Assembly (NCBI GenBank): GCA_038236995.1
Contig: JBBRZE010000007.1
Location: 1 to 64,000 of the forward strand
Direction: 5' to 3'
Origin: JAAFHB01 sp038236995
GTDB taxonomy: Bacteria; Bacteroidota; Bacteroidia; Bacteroidales; Prolixibacteraceae
DNA length: 64,000 nt
Shown: positions 17,308 to 28,000 of the stretch, piece by piece
Layout of the letters: every line of letters begins with the position of its first letter
How positions within the stretch are numbered: the stretch's first letter is position 1
Program-made: the position numbers and the translations under genes
Notes under the pieces: generated by a model
Seen by the model: only the letters and a program-made list of their open reading frames with translations
What the model was told of the DNA's origin: nothing
Databases searched by the model: none

Positions 17308-18534
17308 ATGAAGCTACTTCACACCTCCGATTGGCACCTTGGTAAGCGATTGGAAAACTTATTGAGACTCGACGAACAAAAGGAAGTTTTAACAGAGATT
17401 TGCGAAATTGCGGAGACTGAACAGGTTGATGCAGTGATTATCTCGGGTGATCTTTTTGATACCTACAATCCCTCTGCGGAAGCGGTCGATTTGTTTTATA
17501 AAACGCTGAAACGTCTTGCAAACAACGGAAAGCGTGCTGTAATTGCCATTGCCGGTAATCACGATTCTCCTGACCGGATTGCAGCTCCGGATCCGTTGGC
17601 CCGCGAGTGCGGGATTCTCTTTGCCGGTTATCCTAACGTAATTATCCCGTCGTTTGAATTGGATTCTGGATTGATGGTCACTCAAAGTGAAGAAGGCTTT
17701 GTGGAGCTCCATTTACCTGGATGTTCAGATCCTCTGCGCATCTTGTTAACGCCATATGCCAACGAATTCAGATTGAAAGTTTACCTGGGTCATGAAGATT
17801 CGGAAGAGGAATTACGCAAGCTATTAAGTGTCAAATGGTCATCATTAGGTCAGAAATACTGTGACAACAATGGGGTTAATATTCTGATCTCCCATCTTTT
17901 CTTTGCACGGAAAGGTGCTGCCTTGCCAGAGGAACCTGAAGACGAGAAGCCAATACTTCATGTCGGTGGGGCACAAGTGATCTATTCGGAAAATATTCCC
18001 CCTCAAATTCAGTATGTTGCATTGGGCCACCTGCACCGGAAACAAACTATCGATACATCGCCTTGCCCAATCATTTACGCTGGAAGTCCACTATCCTATA
18101 GTTTTGCTGAAGCTGACCAGCAAAAGTATGTGTTGGTAATTGATATTGAACCGGGGAAAATCCCGGTCGTCTCAAATCATGAGTTGACAAAAGCAAAACG
18201 ATTGTTGCGTAAAAGAGCAGACAATGTAAATGAGGCGATTGAGTGGCTGAATGACCATCAATCGGCACTTATTGAACTGACGATGAGTACTGACACCTAT
18301 CTGACCGCTGAGGAGCGCAAATTGCTCAATGCTGCTCACAATGGGATTATCACGATCATTCCTGATGTAAAAAGAGTAGATGATGACCAAATAAATTTCC
18401 GAAGGACAATCGATCTTACAAAAGGCATGGACGAACTATTCACTGACTATTTCAGATCCGAGAAAGGTCAGGAACCTAATCAACGGATTTTGGACCTATT
18501 TAAAGAAGTTTTAGCACAGGAGGGAGACGAATGA
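17308..18534 (+). CDS. sbcD: Exonuclease SbcCD, nuclease subunit D
   Basis: Mre11-type Mn-dependent nuclease that, with SbcC, cuts DNA hairpins and protein-blocked ends. The 408 residues carry the calcineurin-like phosphoesterase motifs in order: DWHLGK (D8, H10), SGDLFD (~49), AGNHDSPDR (~88), and the later GHLHRKQ motif (about residue 238). The C-terminal part is the usual SbcD cap domain. Its last codons overlap the sbcC start by 4 bp (ATGA), indicating coupled translation of the complex. Confidence 0.96.
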   Translation: MKLLHTSDWHLGKRLENLLRLDEQKEVLTEICEIAETEQVDAVIISGDLFDTYNPSAEAVDLFYKTLKRLANNGKRAVIAIAGNHDSPDRIAAPDPLARECGILFAGYPNVIIPSFELDSGLMVTQSEEGFVELHLPGCSDPLRILLTPYANEFRLKVYLGHEDSEEELRKLLSVKWSSLGQKYCDNNGVNILISHLFFARKGAALPEEPEDEKPILHVGGAQVIYSENIPPQIQYVALGHLHRKQTIDTSPCPIIYAGSPLSYSFAEADQQKYVLVIDIEPGKIPVVSNHELTKAKRLLRKRADNVNEAIEWLNDHQSALIELTMSTDTYLTAEERKLLNAAHNGIITIIPDVKRVDDDQINFRRTIDLTKGMDELFTDYFRSEKGQEPNQRILDLFKEVLAQEGDE

Positions 18535-21500
18535 CACCAATAAAACTCACGATACAAGGTCTTTTTTCTTACCAGGAAAAACAGACAATCGATTTTCAGA
18601 AACTGACTGAAGCCCATCTTTTCGGTATTTTCGGATCGGTTGGAAGTGGAAAGTCGTCAATCCTTGATGCGATCACTTTTGCGCTGTATGGCGAAACGGA
18701 GCGCATGAATGCACGCGACAACCGCAACTACAATATGATGAACCTGAAATCGGATGAGCTGTTTCTTGAGTTTGATTTTAGTGTAGGTAAAGAAGGTACC
18801 ACCTTTCGGGCAGTTGTCAGGGGCAAACGCAATCGCAAACGGTTTGAAGAAGTGAAAACGCTGGATCGATCAGCCTACAAAAATCAGAATGGCGTATGGG
18901 AACCTATTGAAATTGAACAATTACAGCAAGTTATCGGACTAAGCTACGAGAACTTTAAACGAACCATCATTATCCCCCAGGGAAGGTTCCAGGAGTTTCT
19001 TCAATTGGGAAATAAAGACCGGACGCAGATGATGAAGGAATTGTTTAATCTTGGGAAATTTGAGCTTTACTACAAGACTGTTGCGCTCGAGACGAATAAC
19101 AATGAACAGATGCAGAAACTTCAGGGACAACTTCAACAATTGGGAGAAGTAAAACATGAGCAATTGGAAGAGGCAAAGATCCGGATGGAGTTGATCAAGG
19201 TAGAGATCAACCAACTGGCATCGCAATTGTCATTCAAACAAAAGGAAGAGATTGATTTAAATAAGCTAAAAGAGTATGTTGAGAAGTTAAAGGCGCAACA
19301 GGTTCAAATGGATTTTCTTAAAACAAAAGAGGCAGAGATTCTAAAAATAGAGCAAATGCTCAAAGAATATGAATATTGTCTGGTAAATTATAAAAACTTA
19401 TTTGATAGGTCGGACGAAGTTGCCAGAGTAGCCTTTCATCTTGAGAAATCGATTGCAGATGAAGACTTTATTCTGAATGATAGCACCACTCAATTATCTG
19501 TTCTCGAAAGTGAATTTGCAAAAATAAAAATTGACTACGAACAGCGTGATCTGCTTAAACAACAAGCAGCCGAGTTGATAAAGATTGCCCGGATCATCGA
19601 ATTGAATGCTGAAAATCAAAAGATTGGTGAACGTGTATTAAAAGGGCTGGCGTTATGTGAAAGTTCAAAAGACAAGGTTCAGAAACACAAAATTTTGGAA
19701 GGTGTGATTGGCAATGAGCTGAAGTCACTTAAAGCAAGTTTGCCTGATCTCGCTGAACTTTCGAATATTCAGAATTGGTTTACGATCCGAAAATCGCTTG
19801 TGGCTGCGGGACTCGAATTTTCCAAAGAGATTTATACGATTCAAATGGAAATTGAGAACCTAAATAATCAGTTCGTAGAAAGTGTTGAAAACCAAGGGGG
19901 AGAATTGGATAAGCCTCTTAAGATGCATGATGCACTTGAATTGCTAACGCAAAAAATGCTGAAAACAAAAGATTCGTTTTCTATGATTGACAAAAACATT
20001 GAGCATCTTTTAATTCGCACAAAGCTTGAAGAATATGCTGCGAATCTGGAAGATGGAAAACCTTGTCCGTTATGTGGTTCTTTGTCGCACCCCGAAATTT
20101 TGGATAGTGGTGATGTAAAGATGGCGCTACAAAAGGAACGCGATTCGAAAGCGAAACAGGAAAAAGCGATTGAAGCGATAGGAAAATTGATGGTTAGTTT
20201 ACGCCAGATCGAAACTCAGCTTTGTCTGAAACTAGAGTCAGTTCAAAAACTGAAGATAAAACAGGTTGAAAATCAGGATAAAACTGAGATACATCAAACA
20301 CACTTTATTTGGCCTGATTATACGGATGAACTAGTCCTGAATAAATCATTTCAGTTGGCGAGCGCTATGCAGTATTCTATTAAGCTGAAAGATAGTGAGC
20401 TTGAGAAATTACGGTTGGAAGTTGAAAATGAGCAAAAGTTACTTGATAATTATAATAAGGGCCTGGAAACTATCAAAGAACAGCAGACCATTAATCAATC
20501 GGAAATCCATCTTTTAACACGCCAAATCGAAAAATTGGACCTGCAAGCTTTTATTTTGCAATCGGTAGACGAGGTAAAACAGGTGTCAAACAGTTTATTA
20601 CTGAAGTATTCTGAAATTGAAACTGCCTATTTAAAAACTACGAATGAAATTACACGCCTTCACAAAAGAAGAGACGAGTCATCCGGCAAGCTTTTGGTAA
20701 CCAGATCAATGTTACTCGAAAGGCAAAAAGAACAAATCGCTGTTAATGATCAGATTAATAAATTATTGTCCGCTTCGGATTATGCCTTCACCGATCAGAT
20801 AAAAGGGATTCTGAATCAGAAAATTGATATTGAATTAGAGAAGAAAAGGATTCAGAACTTCAGACAGCAATTTCAACTTTCTGAGAATCAAATGTCTTTG
20901 TTAATGGCTGAAATTCGAGACCGTAATTATTCTGCAGACGATCATCAGAAATTGAGGGATGAAGTTTCGAAATTGAGTGAAGTTCATGCTGAGAAAAACC
21001 GGGAGCTTGGAAAAACGGAGGGTGAGATTCGCAAACTGACCAATGATCTGAATCAGCAAAAGCAGATTCGCAAGTCACTGGATAATCTTGAATTACGGGC
21101 AGAGGACATCAAAACGATGAAGCAATTATTTAAGGGAAGCGGATTTGTGAACTATGTCTCCTCCGTTCATCTCCATAATCTTTGTCTTGCTGCCAACGAC
21201 CGGTTTTATAAGTTGGTCAGGCAAAAAATGAGTCTTGAAATCACGCAGGACAATAATTTTCAGGTCCGCGATTTTTTGAATGGAGGGAAGGTGAGGAGTG
21301 TCAAAACGCTGTCTGGCGGACAGACATTTCAGGCTGCTTTATCGCTGGCGTTATCATTGGCGGATAGCATTCAGCAATATACTGACTCATCTCAGAATTT
21401 TTTCTTTTTGGATGAAGGTTTTGGATCGCTTGATAAAGAGTCGCTTGATGTGGTATTTGAAACCCTTAAATCATTGAGGAAAGAGAACCGTATTGTTGGC

Positions 21501-21605
21501 GTGATTTCCCATGTTGAAGAGATGCAGCAGGAGATTGATACCCACTTAAGGATTGTCAACGATGAGGAGATCGGAAGCAGGGTTTTCAGAAGTTGGGAAA
21601 ATTAA
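18531..21605 (+). CDS. sbcC: Exonuclease SbcCD, ATPase subunit C
   Basis: Rad50-like SMC-family ATPase partnering SbcD. At 1024 residues it has the N-terminal Walker A GSVGSGKSS at ~35, long coiled coils (about 170-500 and 550-850) rich in Lys/Glu/Gln, the zinc hook CPLC at ~512, the ABC signature LSGGQ at ~927 and Walker B FFFLDEGFGSLD at ~956. All elements of a working Rad50 head and hook are present. It forms a two-gene operon with sbcD and is followed by 144 bp before the malic enzyme gene. Confidence 0.96.
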   Translation: MTPIKLTIQGLFSYQEKQTIDFQKLTEAHLFGIFGSVGSGKSSILDAITFALYGETERMNARDNRNYNMMNLKSDELFLEFDFSVGKEGTTFRAVVRGKRNRKRFEEVKTLDRSAYKNQNGVWEPIEIEQLQQVIGLSYENFKRTIIIPQGRFQEFLQLGNKDRTQMMKELFNLGKFELYYKTVALETNNNEQMQKLQGQLQQLGEVKHEQLEEAKIRMELIKVEINQLASQLSFKQKEEIDLNKLKEYVEKLKAQQVQMDFLKTKEAEILKIEQMLKEYEYCLVNYKNLFDRSDEVARVAFHLEKSIADEDFILNDSTTQLSVLESEFAKIKIDYEQRDLLKQQAAELIKIARIIELNAENQKIGERVLKGLALCESSKDKVQKHKILEGVIGNELKSLKASLPDLAELSNIQNWFTIRKSLVAAGLEFSKEIYTIQMEIENLNNQFVESVENQGGELDKPLKMHDALELLTQKMLKTKDSFSMIDKNIEHLLIRTKLEEYAANLEDGKPCPLCGSLSHPEILDSGDVKMALQKERDSKAKQEKAIEAIGKLMVSLRQIETQLCLKLESVQKLKIKQVENQDKTEIHQTHFIWPDYTDELVLNKSFQLASAMQYSIKLKDSELEKLRLEVENEQKLLDNYNKGLETIKEQQTINQSEIHLLTRQIEKLDLQAFILQSVDEVKQVSNSLLLKYSEIETAYLKTTNEITRLHKRRDESSGKLLVTRSMLLERQKEQIAVNDQINKLLSASDYAFTDQIKGILNQKIDIELEKKRIQNFRQQFQLSENQMSLLMAEIRDRNYSADDHQKLRDEVSKLSEVHAEKNRELGKTEGEIRKLTNDLNQQKQIRKSLDNLELRAEDIKTMKQLFKGSGFVNYVSSVHLHNLCLAANDRFYKLVRQKMSLEITQDNNFQVRDFLNGGKVRSVKTLSGGQTFQAALSLALSLADSIQQYTDSSQNFFFLDEGFGSLDKESLDVVFETLKSLRKENRIVGVISHVEEMQQEIDTHLRIVNDEEIGSRVFRSWEN

Positions 21606-21666
21606 TTGCAATATTATCAATTTGTAAACTTTTTCGGGCAATTACCTCTTGGTTGGAAAATAAATC

Positions 21667-21674
21667 TACTTTTG
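21667..21674 (+). promoter_or_regulatory. -7 promoter box for the malic enzyme gene
   Basis: TACTTTTG matches TAnnTTTG, 75 bases before the ATG at 21750. A TTGG lies upstream at 21649 but at shorter than usual spacing, so only the -7 box is confident. Confidence 0.4.
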
Positions 21675-21749
21675 TTTGCCAAATTTTTTTAGAGGAGTGC
21701 TTTCTCTTGTAATAAATTATCAGCGACAAACAACAAAAATATTTGAATT

Positions 21750-24056
21750 ATGGAAAATTCTAAACGTAATGATGCTTTACGTACCGATGCATTAAATTAC
21801 CACAAAAATGGCAGACCCGGGAAAATACAGGTTGTACCAACAAAACCATATAGTACTGCACGTGATTTGGCGCTTGCGTATTCACCTGGTGTAGCAATTC
21901 CTTGTTTGGAGATCCAAAAAGATCTTCAGTGTGCATACGACTACACTGCCAAAGGAAATCTGGTTGCTGTTATCTCGAACGGAACAGCAGTTCTTGGGCT
22001 GGGTGATATTGGTGCCCTTGCCGGAAAACCAGTAATGGAAGGCAAAGGTTTGTTATTCAAAATATTTGCTGATATTGACGTGTTTGATATTGAAGTTAAT
22101 GAAAAAGACCCTGAAAAATTCATCGAAGTTGTGAAGGCAATTGCCTGTACTTTTGGTGGAATTAATCTCGAAGATATTAAAGCTCCTGAATGCTTTGAAA
22201 TCGAAGAAAAACTGAAAGAAGCTTTAGACATCCCGTTAATGCATGATGACCAGCATGGAACTGCCATTATTTCTGCCGCAGCACTGATCAACGCGCTTGA
22301 AATGGTTGGCAAGAAAATCGAAGATATTAAAATAGTGGTCAATGGTGCCGGAGCTGCTGCCTCTTCGTGTACCACGCTTTACATGGCACTTGGTGCCAAA
22401 CTTGAAAATATTGTAATGGTTGACAGTAGGGGTGTTATTTCGACACGTCGTACCGATCTGAACAGCCGCAAACTTCCATTTGCTACCTCACTTCCATGCA
22501 ATACATTGGCCGAAGCAGTTGCTGGTTCAGATGTTTTCCTTGGGCTTTCAGTTGAAGGATGTCTTACTCAGGACATGGTTCGCAGTATGGCAGCTGATCC
22601 ACTCGTATTTGCTTGTGCCAATCCAAACCCGGAAATTTCATATGCAGACGCCATGGCTTCGCGACCTGATATTATTTTTGCAACTGGCCGTAGTGACTAT
22701 CCCAACCAGGTCAATAATGTATTAGGGTTCCCTTATATTTTCCGTGGTGCTTTGGATGTACGTTCAACTGGCATTAACGAAGCGATGAAGGTTGCTGCTG
22801 TGCATGCAATTGCTGCTCTTGCCAAAGAAGCTGTTCCGGAAGTAGTTACATCTGCTTACGATACTGCAAGTCTTAGCTTTGGTCGTCAATATATTATCCC
22901 TAAGCCACTGGATCCAAGATTGTTGATAACTGTTGCTCCTGCTGTTGCCAAAGCGGCCATGGAAAGCGGTATTGCCCGTAAACCCATTACTGATTGGGAT
23001 GAATATGCGGAGAATCTTCGTCTGCGTATGGGCCTTGATAATAAATTAATCCGCGGGTTGACGGAAAAGGCAAAAGAGAATCCTAAACGGGTTGTTTTTG
23101 CAGAGGCCAACCATCCCAATATGTTAAAGGCTGCTCAGGTTGCACGTGCAGAAGGAATTTGTATTCCAGTTCTTTTAGGCAATGAAGAGAGGATCGAAAA
23201 AATCATTTGTGAGAATTGTATCGAACTCGAAGGGGTTGAGATTGTCAATCTTCGTCATGACCGTGAAGAAGCTTCCCGTCAACGATATGCTCATATGCTT
23301 GCTTCAAAGCGCGGACGCGAAGGGATGACTTATAGTGAAGCTTACGAAAAAATGTTCGATCGGAACTACTTTGGAATGATGATGGTTGAAGCGGGTGATG
23401 CTGATGCCTTTATTACCGGAGTTTATACAAAATATGCTGACGCGATTATTCCGGCTATCGAAATTGTAGGTATGCGCGAAGGTCTGAATCATATTGCTGG
23501 TTTAAACATCGTAAATACGAAATTAGGAACCTTCTTCTTTGCTGACACACTGGTTAATAACCATCCATCTAAGGAAACTTTGATTGATGTTGCTAAACTG
23601 ACATACGAGGCGGCAAAGCTCTTTAATACTAATCCTGTGATGGCAATGCTATCTTATTCCAACTTCGGTGAACGTAGTACCGGTAGCCCTGCAATGGTTC
23701 ATGACGCAATTGAATACTTACACAAGAACCATCCGGATATGTTGATCGACGGTGAAATGCAGGTTAATTTTGCCTTGGACAAAGATCTGCGTCACGAGAA
23801 ATTCCCATTCTCCAAAATTGACGGAATGAATGTGAATACATTGATATTCCCTAATCTTAGTTCGGCAAATATCTCTTACAAACTGATGCTCGAAATCGGG
23901 ATGAGCGAAACAATCGGGCCAATACAAATGGGCTTGAATAAACCGATTCATATTTTGAATGTCGAAAGTTCTGTTCGTGACATCCTTAACATGGTTACTG
24001 TTGCTGTTATCGATGCACAGGTTGAAGAACATAAGCTTCGTCAGAAATTAGTGTAA
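21750..24056 (+). CDS. maeB: NADP-dependent malic enzyme with phosphotransacetylase-like domain
   Basis: Oxidatively decarboxylates malate to pyruvate, yielding NADPH. The 768-residue protein is the large MaeB type: N-terminal malic enzyme domain (about 15-160, with PLMHDDQHGTA), NAD(P)-binding Rossmann domain (about 165-400, with VNGAGAAASSCTTLY), and a C-terminal phosphate acetyltransferase-like domain (about 430-768) that in characterised relatives is usually regulatory (acetyl-CoA sensing) rather than catalytic. Residues in all three parts look intact. It is a single gene followed by a terminator. Confidence 0.95.
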   Translation: MENSKRNDALRTDALNYHKNGRPGKIQVVPTKPYSTARDLALAYSPGVAIPCLEIQKDLQCAYDYTAKGNLVAVISNGTAVLGLGDIGALAGKPVMEGKGLLFKIFADIDVFDIEVNEKDPEKFIEVVKAIACTFGGINLEDIKAPECFEIEEKLKEALDIPLMHDDQHGTAIISAAALINALEMVGKKIEDIKIVVNGAGAAASSCTTLYMALGAKLENIVMVDSRGVISTRRTDLNSRKLPFATSLPCNTLAEAVAGSDVFLGLSVEGCLTQDMVRSMAADPLVFACANPNPEISYADAMASRPDIIFATGRSDYPNQVNNVLGFPYIFRGALDVRSTGINEAMKVAAVHAIAALAKEAVPEVVTSAYDTASLSFGRQYIIPKPLDPRLLITVAPAVAKAAMESGIARKPITDWDEYAENLRLRMGLDNKLIRGLTEKAKENPKRVVFAEANHPNMLKAAQVARAEGICIPVLLGNEERIEKIICENCIELEGVEIVNLRHDREEASRQRYAHMLASKRGREGMTYSEAYEKMFDRNYFGMMMVEAGDADAFITGVYTKYADAIIPAIEIVGMREGLNHIAGLNIVNTKLGTFFFADTLVNNHPSKETLIDVAKLTYEAAKLFNTNPVMAMLSYSNFGERSTGSPAMVHDAIEYLHKNHPDMLIDGEMQVNFALDKDLRHEKFPFSKIDGMNVNTLIFPNLSSANISYKLMLEIGMSETIGPIQMGLNKPIHILNVESSVRDILNMVTVAVIDAQVEEHKLRQKLV

Positions 24057-24104
24057 AACTGCTGCTACAAGCCCTTAAACAGGCTTGCTATTAAATATAG
24101 GAAT

Positions 24105-24138
24105 ATCCCGTGAAGTAATATTTGCGGGATTTTTTTTT
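24105..24138 (+). terminator. Intrinsic terminator after maeB
   Basis: ATCCCG (24105-24110) pairs with CGGGAT (24125-24130), and a run of eight further T residues follows. It lies about 50 bases after the maeB stop. Confidence 0.8.
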
Positions 24139-24204
24139 GGCCAATTTCATTAATAGGGATTGGATTTTTAATTTGCCGGGGCACACTCAAAATTGTAAGG
24201 GGTT

Positions 24205-24570
24205 CATTTGTATCTCTCAGGGTATTATTCAAAAGTATAAGTTCATCATTTGTTCATCGCAGGTCGCTATTCGTTGATGTAAGGTGAACATTTGTTCATC
24301 GCAGGTCGCTATTCGTTGATGTAAGGCGATCATTTGTTCATCGCAGGTCGCTATTCGTTGATGTAAGGCGATCATTTGTTCATCGCAGGTCGCTATTCGT
24401 TGATGTAAGGCGAACATTTGTTCATCGCAGGTCGCTATTCGTTGATGTAAGGCGAACATTTGTTCATTGCAGGTCGCTATTCAAAAGTATAAGCCGGTCA
24501 TTCAAATCTCGCAGGTTGCTATTAAAAAATGTTAGGGATACATTTGTGCCTCGCACTCAAAAATTGAATA
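24205..24570. repeat. Array of 42-bp tandem repeats
   Basis: Units begin CATTTG at 24205, 24247, 24289, 24331, 24373, 24415 and 24457, then CATTCA at 24499 and CATTTG at 24541: nine starts at an exact 42-bp period. Units 2-6 are nearly identical, and core words CGCAGGTCGCTATT and CGTTGATGTAAGG recur. The first and the last three become progressively diverged, and a further degenerate piece precedes the array from ~24170. There are no unique spacers, so it is not a CRISPR array. Because 42 is a multiple of three, one minus-strand frame stays open through the array (14-residue repeats), but nothing else supports translation. Confidence 0.92.
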
Positions 24571-24939
24571 TGCTTATGCTATTATCATTTTAATCATCTT
24601 TTGAAATCTTCAAGTAAAACAAAAGGTAATAACTGCCTTTTTGGTTTTGCCAATATTCAGATTATCTATTGAAGATTTAAGAGGGTTTCCCCGGTTTATT
24701 GTTGCCCTAATCATAGCTAAAGATTTTTAGCGACTGACAATTCTTAAGGTCTTTCATTTTTGTGAATATTGCTTTTTTGAGGCTTTAAATTTTTAAAAAA
24801 ATGTAAACTTAAATCATAAACAACCTTGTATTTTTGCATTTCTTTATTGATAATGCTTACAAACAAGTAATTAATACAAATTTTAACATTTAAAACTACA
24901 AATTTTGAAAACCGCAGAATATCAAATTTTTAATTGTTA

Positions 24940-24970
24940 TTAATCGTTAAATTAATCGCTCTGTTAATCG
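24940..24970 (+). promoter_or_regulatory. Three TTAATCG direct repeats upstream of susC
   Basis: TTAATCG occurs at 24940, 24952 and 24964, exactly 12 bp apart and in the same orientation. The last copy ends 8 bp before the -7 box at 24979. The repeats occupy the place of the missing -33 box, as in an activator-dependent promoter. The arrangement matches that described for SARP activators (heptamer direct repeats, last one 8 bp before the -10), and a SARP-like regulator is encoded at 33104-35698. Confidence 0.6.
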
Positions 24971-24978
24971 CTTGCTTT

Positions 24979-24986
24979 TAGTTTTG
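24979..24986 (+). promoter_or_regulatory. -7 promoter box for the susC operon
   Basis: TAGTTTTG matches TAnnTTTG, 56 bases before the susC ATG. There is no TTTG -33 element; TTAATCG repeats lie in its place. Confidence 0.55.
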
Positions 24987-25042
24987 TAATGAGTTTTTAA
25001 TTTAAATGAAGACTCGTTAATTTTAAACTAATTTTTATCATT

Positions 25043-28000
25043 ATGAAGAAACGAATGTACGTTATTCTTATCTTACTGTTTGCTTCGTTTGCCAGTGCAA
25101 TGGCTCAGGTAAAAGTAAGCGGGACTGTCACAGATCCCGATGGAAACAATATTCCTGGCGTCTCTGTAGTTCAAAAAGGGACAACGATTGGAACGTCAAC
25201 TGACATTGATGGGAAATATTCCTTGAGTGTAAATGCAAAAGCTGTTTTGCAATTTACCTTTGTTGGGATGAAAGCTGTCGAGGAAGTTGTAAATGGCAGA
25301 TCTGTCATTAATGTGAAAATGGACGCTGAGTCAATTGGAGTTACTGAAGTTGTCGTAACAGCTTTAGGTATCCAGCGCGAAAAGAAGACTTTGACTTATG
25401 CTTCTCAGCAGGTTTCAGGAGATGAAATGTTGAAAGCAAGAGATCAAAACTTCATGAACGCTCTTAGTGGAAAAACTGCCGGTTTGGATATTAAAACAAG
25501 CAGTTCCGGGGCTGGTGGTTCAACTAAAGCGGTATTAAGAGGGAACAAATCACTCGTTGGCCTCAGCGAACCTCTTTATGTTATTGACGGTATTCCTATG
25601 GTTAATAATAAGGGTGGACAACCTGACTCATACGGTGGGACTGATAGCGGTGATGGACTTTCAGCATTAAATAGCGATGATATTGAAAGTATCAACGTCC
25701 TTAAGGGTGCGAACGCTTCCATCCTTTACGGTAGTCAGGGTGCAAATGGTGTTGTTCTTATCACTACCCGGAAAGGTAAAGCAGGGAAAATAAGTGTGAA
25801 CATTAGCTCGAGTACGATGGTTGAATCTGTTTCCGGTCTGCCTGAATTTCAGTATAAATATGGCGCGGTTGGCGGATCAGATTATAGTTGGTCGAAGACT
25901 AAAGGAAATTATCCTAGTTCTTATATCAAAGAATTCTTTCAGAGGGGTTTAAATCTAACGAATTCAATTTCTGTCAGTGGCGGGAATGACAAAACCACTA
26001 CCTATTTTTCATATTCCAACGTTTCTGCCACCGGTGTATTACCAACCAATAAGTATGATAAAAATAACTTCGCCTTTAATCAGTCTACAAAGTTATTTAA
26101 TGATAAAGTCACAATCAGTTCAAATGTGATGTTTTCAAGTGAATTGACTCATAACCGCCCTGGTGCCGGGTATTACAATAACCCGCTTACCGGTTTGTAT
26201 TTGTTTGCACGCGAAAGAAATTTTGCTGACTACAAAACAAATTACCAGGTCTTTAATAACGACAGGAATATGAACCAGATGAATTGGTACTCTACCGAGG
26301 AAAAACAAAACAATCCTTATTGGGAGATTTACAATGATCCGAAAGAAAATACATCTTATCGCGCTATTGCCAGTTTAAAGCTTTCATGGGACATTTCCAA
26401 GAAGGTTAAATTCGATATCAGGGGAAACATTGATTATAACGATCGGGTTAATGATTACAGGTATGCTGCAGCCGGAAACTCTGTTAGTGTAAGTCCAAAC
26501 GGATCATGGAATTATTCTAAATACAATGACACGCAGATTTATACCGACGGTATATTGAGCTACAATGATAAATTTGGCGAATTCAGTTTAACGGCACTGT
26601 TGGGAGCCAGCTATCAGCGTAATAAGTTTAACGATGGTATGTCTGTTTCGAATGGTACGACTAGTTTGATGTACCCTAACTTCTATTCTTTCTCGAACTT
26701 TCCTTACAATGTGATGGTTAATCAATCAATAAATAAAGTAATTAAGGAAGGCGTATTTGCCAATGCACAAATTGGTTTTAAAGAGATGTTGTTTTTGGAA
26801 TTGTCCGCACGTAACGACTGGGCTTCTACACTTGCGCTTACCGGAAATGAATCCTATTTATATCCGGCTGTTGGTCTTTCAGCAATTGTAAGTCAAATGG
26901 TAAAACTGCCTGAAGTTATTTCCTTCGCTAAATTAAGAGGCTCCGTTTCCCGTACGGCCAATGAAGTACCTTATAACGTTGTAAATCCACAAAATAGTAT
27001 TGGCGGCACAGGTACTCCAACTGGAATCGGTGGTGTTAACCGAAATACACAGGTTCCTTTTACCAACTTGAAACCAGAAGAGATAACCAGTAGCGAGCTT
27101 GGAGCAGAATTGAGATTTTTCAATGGAAGAGCAGGAATGGAATTTACTTATTATCATGATATAAGCAAGAACCAATTCCTGACATTAGCGGCTCCGTCAG
27201 GGTCAGGTTATACCAGTTACTATGTAAATGCCGGTAAAATAACGAATAAAGGTTTTGAATTAACCTTCGATGTCGAACCTGTAAAAACAAACAATGTAAG
27301 TTGGAAATCGTCTTTGAATTTATCGCAAAATAAAAATAAAATTGATGAGCTTATAGCTTCGAATCCCGATTACCAGGTTGGTGGCGATAATGAAGGTTTT
27401 GCTTCCATCATTAAAGCTGGCGGATCTTTTATGGATGTGTGGATTTATAAGTTTGCTAAAAATGATGCTGGTCAGATCATCCTGGATTCAAAAGGAGTTC
27501 CTACAAAGGCTGCCAAACAAGAAAAAGTTGGAAATGTAAATCCAGATTATGTTGTAGGGTGGAATAATACTATTAATATTAAAGACTTCTATGTTAGTTT
27601 TCTTATCAACGGTAAGTTTGGCGGGGTAGCATTTTCAAAAACGGAGGCTTTTCTGGATGCTTACGGTGTAAGTAAAAGAACCGGCGATGCCCGTGATGCA
27701 GGCGCTACAATGCCAATTAACGCTATCCAGGGAACGACTGCAGTAACATCAATAGATCCGGAGGTTTATTATAGTGCTGTTGGCGATAGAAACAGAATCA
27801 TGGAACCTTATGTCTTCTCGAGAACCAATGTCAGGTTAGCTCAATTTGTTTTCGGTTATAACTTGAATATGGAAAAACTAAATTTGCCACTTAAACAAGC
27901 TTCGATATCACTGATTGGCAGGAATTTATTCTTCTTCTATAAAAAAGCTCCGTACGATCCGGAACAATCAATGAGTACTGCTAACAATATGCAGTCAAAT

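Larger units (their letters stand above)
24057..25042. other. 986-bp intergenic region between maeB and susC
   Basis: It holds, in order, the maeB terminator (24105-24138), a 42-bp tandem repeat array (24205-24570, with a diverged piece from ~24170), about 370 bp of AT-rich DNA without clear genes, a possible distal -7 box (TATTTTTG, 24829-24836), and the heptamer repeats plus -7 box of the susC promoter (24940-24986). No conserved protein is encoded. Confidence 0.75.

Noticed and set aside
24229..24459. Open minus-strand frame encoding five 14-residue repeats (MFALHQRIATCDEQ type)
   Set aside because: It is a by-product of the 42-bp DNA repeats (42 is divisible by three), it has no signal, promoter or homology, and the flanking degenerate units do not keep the frame.
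24170..24570. CRISPR array
   Set aside because: Units are contiguous and nearly identical over their full 42 bases with no unique spacers, and no cas gene is nearby.
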